64,000 bases of DNA, taken from NCBI RefSeq assembly GCF_900156435.1, contig NZ_FTPQ01000003.1, forward strand, positions 496,001 to 560,000, in the 5' to 3' direction. The stretch comes from Microbacterium sp. RU1D (GTDB lineage Bacteria > Actinomycetota > Actinomycetes > Actinomycetales > Microbacteriaceae). Of this stretch, positions 8,972-16,534 are shown piece after piece. The position numbers and the translations under genes were made by a program. Position 1 is the first letter of the stretch. Each line of letters starts with the position of its first letter. Under the pieces are notes generated by a model. The model made no database searches and had not been told where the DNA came from. It was given only the letters and a program-made list of their open reading frames with translations.

Positions 8972-9016
8972 GTTCGGCAAAAGCGATCATTCCTGACGCA
9001 TACTGTTCGACAGAAC
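8972..9016. promoter_or_regulatory. Imperfect direct repeat in the putA/LysR intergenic region
   Basis: GTTCGGCAAAA at 8972 and GTTCGACAGAA at 9005 are two similar 11-mers 33 bp apart, and the second carries a GTTC-N4-GAAC inverted repeat. LysR-type regulators bind tandem sites in the gap between their own gene and a divergent target, which fits, but the exact box is not established. Confidence 0.35.
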
Positions 9017-9028
9017 CGAAAGGATGCC

Positions 9029-9916
9029 GTGTTCGATCTGCGCCGTCTCCGCCTGCTGCACGAGCTCTCGGTGCGCGGCACGCTCGCGGCCGTCGCCGAG
9101 GCCCTGTCATACAGCCCCTCGACCATCTCGCAGCAGCTCGCCCTGCTCGAGAAGGAGGCGGGGGTCGCGCTGCTCGAGCCCGACGGACGGCGGGTGCGTC
9201 TCACCGCGCAGGGAGCCGCCCTGGCCGCGCACGCCGCGCGCATGCTCGCCGCCGACGAGGCCGCCCGTGCCGAGCTCGAGCGCATGCGCCCCTCGCTCGC
9301 GCCGGTCCGCGTGGCCGTGATGCAGTCCGCGGCGCACGGGCTGCTCCCCCGCGCGCTCGACGCCCTTGCCGAGAGCGAGCCGCAGCTGCGCATCGAGGTG
9401 GCCGAGCTCGCTCCCGAGGAGGGATTGTTCGAGGTCGCCGCCCGCGGCTTCGACCTCGCTGTCGCCGAGCAGTACCCCGGTCACACGCGCGAGCACCGCG
9501 AGGGCCTGGAGCGCGGACTCCTCGGCCGGGATGCCATCCGCCTCGCCGTGGCGCCGGACGACGCGGCGCGCCAGCTCGAAGACCTCCACGACCGGGCGTG
9601 GGTCATGGAACCGGTCGGCACGGCCGCTCGGCAGTGGGCGACCCAGCAATGCCGTGCGGCCGGATTCGAGCCCGACGTCAGGTTCGAGATGGCCGACCTC
9701 ACCGCGCACGTGCGGCTCGTGGCATCCGGTCACGCCGTCGGTATGATCCCCGATCTCGTCTTCGCGGGCGAGTCGCCGCCCGTGCGGCTCGTGGGTCTGC
9801 CGGGCGAGCCCCGACGCGAGGTGTTCACGGCGGTGCGCCGTGGAACGGCCGACCGCCCCGGCGTACGCGCCGTGCGCGAAGCACTGCAGGTGGCGTACGA
9901 CCGGGGCGGTCGATAG
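9029..9916 (+). CDS. LysR-family transcriptional regulator (putative proline catabolism regulator)
   Basis: The 295-residue protein has an N-terminal winged helix (residues 1-60, with LSYSPSTISQQLALLEKEAGVALLE as recognition segment and wing) and a periplasmic-binding-like effector domain from about 88 onward. GTG 9029 is chosen because GAAAGGA sits at ideal distance before it; the frame runs upstream to 8957, but those residues precede the usual LysR start. It is transcribed away from putA with an about 100-bp shared promoter region, so it most likely regulates putA. The effector is not evident. Confidence 0.85.
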   Translation: MFDLRRLRLLHELSVRGTLAAVAEALSYSPSTISQQLALLEKEAGVALLEPDGRRVRLTAQGAALAAHAARMLAADEAARAELERMRPSLAPVRVAVMQSAAHGLLPRALDALAESEPQLRIEVAELAPEEGLFEVAARGFDLAVAEQYPGHTREHREGLERGLLGRDAIRLAVAPDDAARQLEDLHDRAWVMEPVGTAARQWATQQCRAAGFEPDVRFEMADLTAHVRLVASGHAVGMIPDLVFAGESPPVRLVGLPGEPRREVFTAVRRGTADRPGVRAVREALQVAYDRGGR

Positions 9917-9921
9917 GGCGT

Positions 9922-9954
9922 TCCCCTCGCGTATCGCGGGCACCCGCGAGGGGA
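9922..9954. terminator. Bidirectional hairpin between LysR gene and aztD
   Basis: Arms TCCCCTCGCG (9922-9931) and CGCGAGGGGA (9945-9954) form a perfect 10-bp stem with an inner GC-rich loop, in the 50-bp gap between convergent genes. Confidence 0.6.
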
Positions 9955-9966
9955 GACGCGCCCGCC

Positions 9967-11163
9967 TTACTTCGTCAGTGCGATCTCATTGGGCGTCTGC
10001 TCGAGCGTGACGCTCTTCACGACCTCGCCGGTGGTGAGGTCGACGGCGTGCACCGCGTTCTTCGCGGGCTCGGTCACGTAGGCGATGTCGCCCGAGACCT
10101 TGATCGCGGGGTGGGCATCCTGCCACTCGGCCGGCCCCTCCCACGCGTCGATGACGTCGAACGCGTCGACGAAGGCGCCCGTCGTGGGGTCGAGCACGTG
10201 GATCGCCCCGTCCGAGGCGAGCACGTAGGCGAGGTCGCCGGGGCCGCGCGCGACGTCGCGGAAGGTGTACTCCGCGCCCGCGGGCATGTCGATCACGCGC
10301 TGCGTCTTGGCGTCGGTGTCGATCAGCGCGAGACGGTGCAGCAGGTAGCCCTCGGCATCCCGGTCGTCTTTGTAGTCGCCGACGATCAGGGCGCTGTTCT
10401 CGCTCACGTAGGCGTTGCCCATGCGTCCGTAGGGCTGGTCGGGGGCGGTGAGCTTGGTGAAAGCGCCGTCGTCGTACACGAGCGCGCCGTTCTCGCAGCC
10501 GAAGACCACGACCTCGTCCTTCGCGGTGCCCTCGCCGTGCACGCCGGGGCAGTCGGCGCTCTCGGCGACGGTGGCACCCGAGGCATCCTTCGCGACGACG
10601 CCGTTACGGCCATCGGCGTTTCCGACCGTGGTGAGGAAGGTGCCGTCCTCCAGCACGATCGACACGCCGTGGTGCGCCTCGACGCCCGGAACCGTCTCGA
10701 CGGCCGGAAGCTCGTCGGTGGATGCCAGCAGCGCATCGGTGTCGAAGATCGTCGAGTCGCTCGTGCCGTCGGCGTAGAGCACCGTGGTGCCGCCGTGCGT
10801 GACGACGTGCCCGGGCTTGGATGCCGGGAACACGAGGTCGGTGAGCTCCGGTGCCGCATCGGCCGTGCCGGCATCCAGCACCTGGAAACCGGCGCTCGTG
10901 GTGACCATGACGTGCCGGCCGTCGCCCGCGGCGTTCAGGCGGGTGAACTCCTCGCTCGAGACGTCGCCGAGGGTCTCGAGGGTGTCGCCGTCGAGCACGA
11001 CGATGCCGCCGGGGTACGAGAGGGCGACCCGGGTGGCCGCGTCGGCGGGGGCACTGGACGCGGGAGCGGCCGAACCGGCACCGCCCGCGCAGGCCGAAAG
11101 GCCGACGGTCGCGCCGACCGCGAGCGCGAGCAGGCCCGCGCGGCGGAGGGAGGGATTGCGCAT
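9967..11163 (-). CDS. aztD: Zinc metallochaperone AztD
   Basis: This 398-residue lipoprotein (lipobox LSAC, Cys25) folds into a predicted beta-propeller, with repeated blades such as GRHVMVTTSAGFQVLD and HRLALIDTDAKTQRVID. Histidine-rich loops including EAHHGVSIVLEDG and PGVHGEG are candidate zinc ligands. In Paracoccus AztD hands zinc to the substrate-binding protein AztC outside the cytoplasmic membrane; here it should be anchored on the outer face of the membrane. It is the last gene of the aztB - propeller - aztC - aztD operon and lies 32 nt after aztC. Confidence 0.85.
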   Translation of the reverse strand: MRNPSLRRAGLLALAVGATVGLSACAGGAGSAAPASSAPADAATRVALSYPGGIVVLDGDTLETLGDVSSEEFTRLNAAGDGRHVMVTTSAGFQVLDAGTADAAPELTDLVFPASKPGHVVTHGGTTVLYADGTSDSTIFDTDALLASTDELPAVETVPGVEAHHGVSIVLEDGTFLTTVGNADGRNGVVAKDASGATVAESADCPGVHGEGTAKDEVVVFGCENGALVYDDGAFTKLTAPDQPYGRMGNAYVSENSALIVGDYKDDRDAEGYLLHRLALIDTDAKTQRVIDMPAGAEYTFRDVARGPGDLAYVLASDGAIHVLDPTTGAFVDAFDVIDAWEGPAEWQDAHPAIKVSGDIAYVTEPAKNAVHAVDLTTGEVVKSVTLEQTPNEIALTK

Positions 11164-11195
11164 GTGATTTCTCTTTCTTGGTGGAGGCCCGGCGC

Positions 11196-12101
11196 TCAGG
11201 GCGACAGGCCGGTGGCGATGCGCTCCGCGTTGACGCGCATCATGGTCAGGTAGTCGGGGGCGTCGCCCGCCGCGTCCGTGAGCGACTCGGTGAACAGCTC
11301 GGTCACCTCGACCCGCCGGTCGGCTTCGTCGGCGAGTGCACGCACGAGCCGATCGGGCGACGACGACTCCGCGAAGACGGTCGGCACTCCCGCCTCGTCG
11401 ATCGCCGACACCAGGTCGGCGAGGTCGCTGGCGCTGGGGGCCGCGAGGGTCGTGCCGCCGGGGATGACGGCGCCGACCACGCGGAACCCGAACCGCTCGG
11501 CGAGGTAGCCGAACACATGATGGTTCGTCACCAGCGCGCGGCGCTCGACGGGGATCGCGGCGAAGGCGGCCGTCATGTCGGCATCCAGGTCCTCGAGCGC
11601 GGCACGGTAGGCGGCGGCATGGTCGGCGACCGCGGGACCCGCGAGGCCCTCGAGCTCCGGCGTCAACGCGTCCACCACGGCGATCATCTGCGCGGGGTCC
11701 GTCCAGAAGTGCGGGTCGTCCGCCCCCTCGGCGTCCGTCGAGGTGTAGGGCAGCACCTCGACGGCGTCGCCGGCGACGAACGTCTTCACGCCGTCGGCCG
11801 CCGCCGCGTCGAGATGCTGCTGCAGTCCTTCTTCGAGGCCGAGGCCGTTGGCGACGAGCAGGTCGGCCGAACGCACCCGGGCGGCCTCGGCGGCCGAGAT
11901 TTCGAACGAGTGCGGGTCGGCGCCGGGGCGCATGAGGGTGAGCACCTCCGCCTGGTCGCCCACGAGGTGCGAGACGACGTCGCCGAGGATGTTCGTCGTC
12001 ACCACGACGAGCGGGCGGTCGGATGCCGCGCCCCCGGCGCAGCCGGTGAGGGCGAGCACGGCCGCGGTCAGGGTCGTGGCGAGCAGCCGGCGCACGGTCA
12101 T
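11196..12101 (-). CDS. aztC: Zinc ABC transporter substrate-binding lipoprotein AztC
   Basis: A cluster A-I metal-binding protein of 301 residues with lipobox LTGC (Cys21). Three histidine ligands are visible in MRPGADPHSFEIS (H64), DDPHFWTDP and TNHHVFGYLAERFGF, and an acidic ligand is expected in TVFAESSSPDR. The His-rich loop between the first two ligands found in ZnuA proteins is short here, as in AztC, which relies on AztD for loading. It overlaps the preceding propeller gene by 4 nt (ATGA), so the two are translationally coupled. Confidence 0.9.
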   Translation of the reverse strand: MTVRRLLATTLTAAVLALTGCAGGAASDRPLVVVTTNILGDVVSHLVGDQAEVLTLMRPGADPHSFEISAAEAARVRSADLLVANGLGLEEGLQQHLDAAAADGVKTFVAGDAVEVLPYTSTDAEGADDPHFWTDPAQMIAVVDALTPELEGLAGPAVADHAAAYRAALEDLDADMTAAFAAIPVERRALVTNHHVFGYLAERFGFRVVGAVIPGGTTLAAPSASDLADLVSAIDEAGVPTVFAESSSPDRLVRALADEADRRVEVTELFTESLTDAAGDAPDYLTMMRVNAERIATGLSP

Positions 12102-13303
12102 CGTCCCGTCTCCGCGGTGAAGAGCGGCGTCCGCTCGGGGGCGAAGTCGCGGGCCACGCGCGCCCCGTCGGCGAAGTCGAGCTCCCAGAGGCGCCCCTCG
12201 GCGGGACCGTTCAGGTACGCCCGCTGCTGATCGGCGATGAGGGTGACCGGCTGCCCCGCCGCGAGGCTCGCGCCGACCAGGGGCACGGATGCCGCACGCA
12301 GATCGCCGGTGTCGCCGTCGAGCACGAGCACGCGTCCGTCGGGGGTCAGGGCGAGCAGGTGGGAGTCCTTGTCGTCGACGGCGGTGGCCTGCACGATCGG
12401 CTCGGGGGTGGGCAGGAGCGTCCAGGTCCGCTCGCGCGTGTCGAGCATCCATACGCCCTCCGCGCCGGCGGGGGCGGCGGCCGTGGGACGGCCCTCCCGA
12501 TTGGCGAAGACCGTCGCGCGCGGGGCGGTCGTCCCCGCGGGGTAGGGGATCTGCTCCACGACGGGTCGCTCCTCGTCGACGGTGACGAGCAGGGCTCCGT
12601 CGCGGCATCCGATCACCGCCCCGACGCGCGTGGTGAGGGTGCCGGCCGGGTCGACGCACGGCATCGGCGTCCCCGTCTCGGTGCCGTCGGCGCCGTGCAG
12701 GGCCACCTCCCCGGCCGAGGCGACGGCCGCGAACGACCCCACCGGCACGACGAGTCCCGCGCCGGCCGCCTTCTCGAGGCGGAACCGCTCGACGATCTCG
12801 CCCTTCGACAGCGCCTCCGTGTCGAGCAGCACAGCCTCCCCCGATGCGGGGAAGAAGAGCCCGGTGCCGCCCGTCGTCGAGGAGTTCGACGTCGCCACGG
12901 TCGCGATCCCCCGCCCCTCGACGTCTCCGAGGACGCGCGCCTCGGCTCGGTAGTAGTGGAAGTGATCGACGTGGTCCCAGGTCCATACGCCGCTGTCGAC
13001 GATCGAGACGCCCTCGTCGTCGGCGGCGAAGAGGTACCGCCCGTCGGAGTGCATCGAGGCGGGGGCGCGCACGGTGCCGACCTCGACGGTCGTCTCCTCG
13101 AGCAGGTCGAGGTGCGAGACGTGCCCCTCGGCGTCGATCGAGGTGAGACCGAGAGCGGGTTCGGCGAGCTCGGCGGCACCGTCGACGGCGCCGTGGGTGT
13201 CGGCGGAGGGTTGCGGCGCGGGCGCGGCGGGAGCGGCGCAGCCGGCGAGAGCGAAGAGACCGAGCGCGCCCAGAAGGGCGGAACGGCGCGGGGCGGAGAG
13301 CAT
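12098..13303 (-). CDS. AztD-like beta-propeller lipoprotein in the zinc operon
   Basis: This 401-residue lipoprotein (lipobox ALAGC, Cys22) resembles AztD in length, position and a His-rich first blade, WTWDHVDHFHYYRAEARV, but differs from the neighbouring aztD product in sequence. Later blades include GVWMLDTRERTWTLL and GRVLVLDGDTGDLRA. It sits between the permease and substrate-binding genes, 14 nt downstream of aztB and overlapping aztC by 4 nt. It may be a second metallochaperone or a zinc reservoir; its zinc binding is inferred only from the histidines and the operon. Confidence 0.7.
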   Translation of the reverse strand: MLSAPRRSALLGALGLFALAGCAAPAAPAPQPSADTHGAVDGAAELAEPALGLTSIDAEGHVSHLDLLEETTVEVGTVRAPASMHSDGRYLFAADDEGVSIVDSGVWTWDHVDHFHYYRAEARVLGDVEGRGIATVATSNSSTTGGTGLFFPASGEAVLLDTEALSKGEIVERFRLEKAAGAGLVVPVGSFAAVASAGEVALHGADGTETGTPMPCVDPAGTLTTRVGAVIGCRDGALLVTVDEERPVVEQIPYPAGTTAPRATVFANREGRPTAAAPAGAEGVWMLDTRERTWTLLPTPEPIVQATAVDDKDSHLLALTPDGRVLVLDGDTGDLRAASVPLVGASLAAGQPVTLIADQQRAYLNGPAEGRLWELDFADGARVARDFAPERTPLFTAETGR

Positions 13304-13317
13304 GAGGGGCCTTCGGG

Positions 13318-14172
13318 TCAGACGGGAAGAGGAACGGGGGATGCCGCGCGGCGGCCGACGGCGTCGATCGCGGCGCGGAGCGCCCACGACAGCCCGGCAC
13401 CGGCGATGGCGGTCGCGGCGATCGTGGCGCCCGCGGCAGTGGCGGCGTGCCACGAGACGAGCAGCCCCACGGCGACGGCGGCCGCGCCCACCACAGCGGC
13501 GAGCATCATGGTCGAGGGGATGCGGACGGTCCATTGCCGTGCCGCCACGGCGGGGGCGACGAGCAGACCGACCACGAGCAGCGAGCCGACGGCCTGGTAC
13601 GACGCCACCACGGCGAGGGTGACCAGGCCCACGAGCACGGTCTGCGCGAGCCGCGGGCGGAGGCCGAGCACGCGGGAGACGCGTTCGTCGATCGCGGCCG
13701 CCACCAGCGCGCGGTGAGACAGCGCCGCCGCTGTCACGCCGATCATCGCCGCCACGGCGAGCACGACGAGGTCGCCCGCCCCGACCGCGAGGATGTCGCC
13801 GAACAGGATCGCCGTGGCATCCGTCGCGAAACTCCCGGCGTGCGAGATGACGATCACGCCGAGGGCGAGCATGCCGACGAACAGCAACCCGATGCTCGTG
13901 TCGTACGACAGCTTCGCGCGGCGCTGCAGCGCACCGATTCCGAGGCTCATCACGACGGCACTCGCGGCTGCGCCGAGCAGAACCGGCAGTCCCGTCACCG
14001 TCGCGAGAGCGACGCCCGGGAGCATGCCGTGCGCGAGCGCCTCGCCGAGGAACGCCATCCCGCGCACGATCACCCAGGTCCCCGCCACCGCGCACAGCGC
14101 CGCCACGAGGACGCCGCCCCACAGGGCGCGCTGCACGAATTCGAGCGAGAAGGGATCGGTGAGCCAGGACAC
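13318..14172 (-). CDS. aztB: Zinc ABC transporter permease AztB
   Basis: This 284-residue ABC-3 family permease has about eight hydrophobic segments. It carries the family features GMAFLGEALAHGMLPGVALA near residues 38-57 and YDTSIGLLFVGMLALGVIVI in the middle. It forms the membrane channel for zinc with the divergent ATPase aztA. The GTG at 14172 has a -10 hexamer TACGGT 8 nt upstream, so the mRNA is probably leaderless. It is the first gene of the minus-strand zinc operon. Confidence 0.9.
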   Translation of the reverse strand: MSWLTDPFSLEFVQRALWGGVLVAALCAVAGTWVIVRGMAFLGEALAHGMLPGVALATVTGLPVLLGAAASAVVMSLGIGALQRRAKLSYDTSIGLLFVGMLALGVIVISHAGSFATDATAILFGDILAVGAGDLVVLAVAAMIGVTAAALSHRALVAAAIDERVSRVLGLRPRLAQTVLVGLVTLAVVASYQAVGSLLVVGLLVAPAVAARQWTVRIPSTMMLAAVVGAAAVAVGLLVSWHAATAAGATIAATAIAGAGLSWALRAAIDAVGRRAASPVPLPV

Positions 14173-14180
14173 GATGACCG

Positions 14181-14186
14181 ACCGTA
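14181..14186 (-). promoter_or_regulatory. -10 hexamer for the aztB operon
   Basis: TACGGT on the minus strand is 18 nt from a TTGAGA -35 that is itself one half of the Zur palindrome, so repressor binding would occlude the -35 directly. It is 8 nt before the GTG at 14172. Confidence 0.55.
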
Positions 14187-14194
14187 GCGTTAAG

Positions 14195-14209
14195 TGAGAA
14201 CGATTCTCA
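14195..14209. promoter_or_regulatory. Zur box between aztB and aztA
   Basis: TGAGAA-CGA-TTCTCA is a perfect 6-bp inverted repeat with a 3-bp centre. It closely matches the actinobacterial Zur consensus (TGAAAATCATTTTCA type) and sits between the two divergent zinc-transport units. It overlaps the promoter elements on both sides, so zinc-bound Zur should repress both directions. No zur gene is in the window. Confidence 0.85.
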
Positions 14210-14215
14210 AACTCA

Positions 14216-14221
14216 TATAGT
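14216..14221 (+). promoter_or_regulatory. Leaderless -10 hexamer for aztA
   Basis: TATAGT is the best -10 in the region and lies 7 nt before the GTG at 14229. This favours GTG 14229 over the upstream in-frame GTG at 14220, which overlaps the hexamer. Confidence 0.6.
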
Positions 14222-14228
14222 GGATACC

Positions 14229-14918
14229 GTGCCCCTCCCCTTCCCCAACGTCACCGCCCTGAGCGCGCGCGCCCTCCGCGTGACGTTCGGCGGAACGACC
14301 GCCCTCGACGAGGTCGACCTCGACGTGCCGCGTAGCGCCCTCACCGTGATCGTCGGCCCCAACGGGGCCGGCAAATCGACCCTTCTCGAGGCCCTCGCGG
14401 GAGCCCGGGAGCCGTCAGCCGGGCGCGTCGACGCTCACGGACTCGCGCGGTCGTTCGTCCCGCAGCGCGCCGCCATCAGCGAGCATCTCCCCCTGACCGT
14501 CCGCGACGTCGTCTCGGTCGGCGCCTGGGGTCGGGCGGGCGCCTTCCGCCCTCTGCGCGCGGCGGACCGGGCCGCCGTCGACGAGGCCCTGCAGCGTCTC
14601 GACATCGCGACCCTCGCGCGGCGCCCCTTCGGCGTCCTGTCCGGCGGTCAGCGCCAGCGCGCTCTTCTCGCGCAGGGACTCGCCCGCCGCGCCGACGTGC
14701 TTCTGCTCGATGAGCCGACGACCGGGCTCGATGCGGCGAGTGCGCACCTGAACCGCGCGGCCATCGCGGACGAGATCGGACGCGGCGCCACGGTGGTGTG
14801 CGTCAGCCACGACCAGCGGCTCATCGCCGCAGCCGATCACATCGTCGAGCTGACCGACGGTCGCGTGACGCGCAACGAAGTGGAGAGCGTCAGTTCCGAG
14901 CGCGAACGCGCTCGGTGA
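14229..14918 (+). CDS. aztA: Zinc ABC transporter ATP-binding protein AztA
   Basis: A compact ABC ATPase (229 residues) with Walker A GPNGAGKST, Q-loop in ARSFVPQRAAIS, signature [16 protein letters not shown], Walker B ADVLLLDEP and switch His in VCVSHDQR. It powers zinc import through AztB. It is transcribed away from the rest of the azt operon but shares the Zur box. Its 3' end overlaps the convergent MarR gene by 29 nt. The start is GTG 14229 by promoter position; GTG 14220 would add three residues. Confidence 0.9.
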   Translation: MPLPFPNVTALSARALRVTFGGTTALDEVDLDVPRSALTVIVGPNGAGKSTLLEALAGAREPSAGRVDAHGLARSFVPQRAAISEHLPLTVRDVVSVGAWGRAGAFRPLRAADRAAVDEALQRLDIATLARRPFGVLSGGQRQRALLAQGLARRADVLLLDEPTTGLDAASAHLNRAAIADEIGRGATVVCVSHDQRLIAAADHIVELTDGRVTRNEVESVSSERERAR

Positions 14919-15318
14919 TGCGCGCGAGCATCTCCGCAGCAGCCGCGGCGACGTCGGCGGGTTCCGAACGCACGGCCTCCTCGACCTCGCGCGGGAACCG
15001 CTGCAGCGCCACCCACGGCTCGTCGTCGAGGCCGATCTCGAGGTAGATGTGGTTGACCCGACGGTCCTCGGCGTCGAGCTCCCGACGCAGCAGACCTCGC
15101 CCGATCAGGCGGTCCACCAGCGTCGTGACACCGGCGGCGGTGACCCCGAGGTGAGCGCGGAGGTTGGAGGGACGGATGCCGGGCTCTTCGCCGATGCGCG
15201 AGAGAGCGGCCGCCTCGAGCTCACTGACATTCAGGTCGCGGCGGGCGCGGGCGATGGCCTCGTCGCGGGCGGCGACATAGTCGTCGAGCGCCGCGAGCAG
15301 GACGGAGGGGAGCGACAT
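14890..15318 (-). CDS. MarR-family transcriptional regulator
   Basis: The 142-residue protein has a MarR winged helix-turn-helix: IRPSNLRAHLGVTAAGVTTLVDRLIGRG as helices and recognition helix, then ELDAEDRRVNHIYL as wing. ATG 15318 follows GGAAGGGGG. The gene lies between aztA (convergent, overlapping) and a divergent small-protein gene at 15466. The AT-rich 147-bp gap with repeats is the likely operator, so the regulator probably controls itself and the small protein. The ligand is unknown. Confidence 0.85.
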   Translation of the reverse strand: MSLPSVLLAALDDYVAARDEAIARARRDLNVSELEAAALSRIGEEPGIRPSNLRAHLGVTAAGVTTLVDRLIGRGLLRRELDAEDRRVNHIYLEIGLDDEPWVALQRFPREVEEAVRSEPADVAAAAAEMLARITERVRARN

Positions 15319-15386
15319 GTCGGCCCCCTTCCGATTGCGATCCGGCCGATCGCTTGACCCCACTCTAGTGAGGAAACTGAATATTT

Positions 15387-15410
15387 CGTGAAGATAATTA
15401 ACGACGTGAA
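15387..15410. promoter_or_regulatory. Direct repeat in the AT-rich MarR/small-protein promoter region
   Basis: CGTGAA at 15387 and 15405 are 18 bp apart around an AATTAA core, inside the only strongly AT-rich patch of this region. A TACGTT hexamer at 15419-15424 could be the -10 for the + strand gene. Assignment to the adjacent MarR protein is inference. Confidence 0.3.
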
Positions 15411-15465
15411 ATACGTGCTACGTTAGAAATCAACTCGACCCCCCCAATCGACGAAGGAGATCATC

Positions 15466-15837
15466 ATGGCCACGCTGTTCTACGGTTCCGACACCGCCCC
15501 CATCTCCCTCCCCGATCGCCTGATGGGCTACATCAAGGTGATCGCGTCGACGAAGCTGCGTCGTGGGGAGTCCTTCACCCTGACCTGGACCGGCACAGAA
15601 GAAGAGAGCGGACGCTCCACCATCTGGCTGCAGCCGGCCATCCCCCTGCGTTTCGTCTTCGAATCCCCCGAGCCCGAGCAGCTCGTCGGCGACTACCTCC
15701 GCGCCCTCGCCGACCAGGCGAATGCCGCCTCCGGCCTCGTGATCCACGCGCGCACGTGGGAGAGCGCCGAGGCAGCCTCACGCGAACCGGCTCGCGCTGT
15801 CCGCGTGGCTGCCGGCCGCCCGGTGCGAGCCGCCTGA
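15466..15837 (+). CDS. Small conserved protein (DUF7882-like)
   Basis: The 123-residue protein begins MATLFYGSDTAPISLPDRL and continues with YIKVIASTKLRRGESFTLTW. I recognise this as a family of short Microbacteriaceae proteins of unknown function, annotated as DUF7882 and sometimes mislabelled as DNA ligase. It has no signal peptide or membrane segment, and the C-terminal 30 residues are Ala/Arg-rich and probably disordered. A good GAAGGAG precedes the ATG. It is divergent from the MarR regulator. Confidence 0.7.
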   Translation: MATLFYGSDTAPISLPDRLMGYIKVIASTKLRRGESFTLTWTGTEEESGRSTIWLQPAIPLRFVFESPEPEQLVGDYLRALADQANAASGLVIHARTWESAEAASREPARAVRVAAGRPVRAA

Positions 15838-15869
15838 TACCACGCTTCCTCGCGCGGATTCATCCGCCC

Positions 15870-15900
15870 CATACGCCCTCCATAATGTGGGGGGCGTATG
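15870..15900. terminator. Hairpin after the DUF7882-like gene
   Basis: CATACGCCC (15870-15878) pairs with GGGCGTATG (15892-15900), and three further pairs including one G-U extend the stem around a 7-nt loop. The position 30 nt after a stop codon and before the next gene suggests a terminator, although no T-tract follows. Confidence 0.5.
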
Positions 15901-15903
15901 ACG

Positions 15904-15917
15904 TTCATGCGCATGAA
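15904..15917. promoter_or_regulatory. Perfect 14-bp palindrome upstream of the gene at 15930
   Basis: TTCATGCGCATGAA is a perfect palindrome 12 nt before the ATG at 15930 and directly after a hairpin. It could be an operator or an mRNA element covering the ribosome binding region. No regulator can be named. Confidence 0.35.
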
Positions 15918-15929
15918 TCGAGGTGACGG

Positions 15930-16283
15930 ATGCCGGTACGAAAGCTGCTCGACAAGGTGCTCCTTGAGGCGTGGCTGACCGAGTTCCGTGGCCTCGGTTA
16001 CCTGACGGGCAGCGACATCCGCGTCCTCGAACAGGATGACGACACCGACGCCGACGCCGACATCGGCCTGATCGTCGTCGACCTGAGCAACGCCAAGACC
16101 ATCACCTACCTGCAGCCCATCGCCGGCGGCGACGGCAGCTGGAAGGCGACGATGGAGGCGCGCGACGCCACGATCGAGCTGGGCGCCGTCGAACTGGTCA
16201 ACCTCGGCAACGAGGTCAACGTCCTCGGCGCGCTCGTGGCGTTCCTCGAGACGAAGTCGAAGGCGCTGCTCGCCGCCTGCTGA
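15930..16283 (+). CDS. Conserved hypothetical small acidic protein
   Basis: The 117-residue protein has an N-terminal helix (KLLDKVLLEAWLTEFRGLG), an Asp-rich turn near residue 40 and a C-terminal helix LGALVAFLETKSKALLAAC. There are no catalytic motifs, signal peptide or transmembrane segments. GAGGTGA precedes the ATG. It follows the DUF7882-like gene with a hairpin and a 14-bp palindrome in between and ends before a strong terminator. I do not recognise the function. Confidence 0.65.
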   Translation: MPVRKLLDKVLLEAWLTEFRGLGYLTGSDIRVLEQDDDTDADADIGLIVVDLSNAKTITYLQPIAGGDGSWKATMEARDATIELGAVELVNLGNEVNVLGALVAFLETKSKALLAAC

Positions 16284-16327
16284 CGCCGCGCGATGTCCGG
16301 GCGCGGTGCCACCGTACGGGAAAAGAA

Positions 16328-16357
16328 AAGCCCCTCCGCGAGGAGGGGCTTTCTTGT
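16328..16357. terminator. Strong bidirectional rho-independent terminator
   Basis: A perfect 10-bp stem (AAGCCCCTCC at 16328-16337, GGAGGGGCTT at 16342-16351) with a GCGA loop has a T-rich run on both sides. It terminates the hypothetical gene ending at 16283 and, on the minus strand, tRNA-Tyr. Confidence 0.9.
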
Positions 16358-16362
16358 TCCGG

Positions 16363-16444
16363 TGGCGAGTGAGGGATTCGAACCCCCGAATGCAATGCAG
16401 TCTGATTTACAGTCAGATCCCTTTGGCCGCTTGGGTAACTCGCC
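16363..16444 (-). tRNA. tRNA-Tyr (anticodon GTA)
   Basis: The 82-nt minus-strand sequence folds as a class II tRNA. It has a 7-bp acceptor stem (GGCGAGT with ACTCGCC), anticodon loop CTGTAAA with anticodon GTA, a long variable arm around TGCATTGCAT, and a T-arm with GGTTCGAATCC. The discriminator is A and the terminal CCA is not fully encoded. It lies downstream of the PfkB gene and ends in the terminator at 16328. Confidence 0.95.
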
Positions 16445-16511
16445 AAGTGCGCACCCGCCCGGCTTTCTCAGTCGACCAGAGGCGCGAGAAACCACTCTAC
16501 TATCCCGAGGG

Positions 16512-16534
16512 GGGTGCCTCAAACCACGGCGCCC
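16512..16534 (-). terminator. Hairpin directly after the PfkB-family kinase gene
   Basis: GGGCGCC and GGCACCC on the minus strand (6 Watson-Crick pairs plus one G-U) abut the stop codon at 16535 with a 9-nt loop. There is no clear T-tract. Confidence 0.4.
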
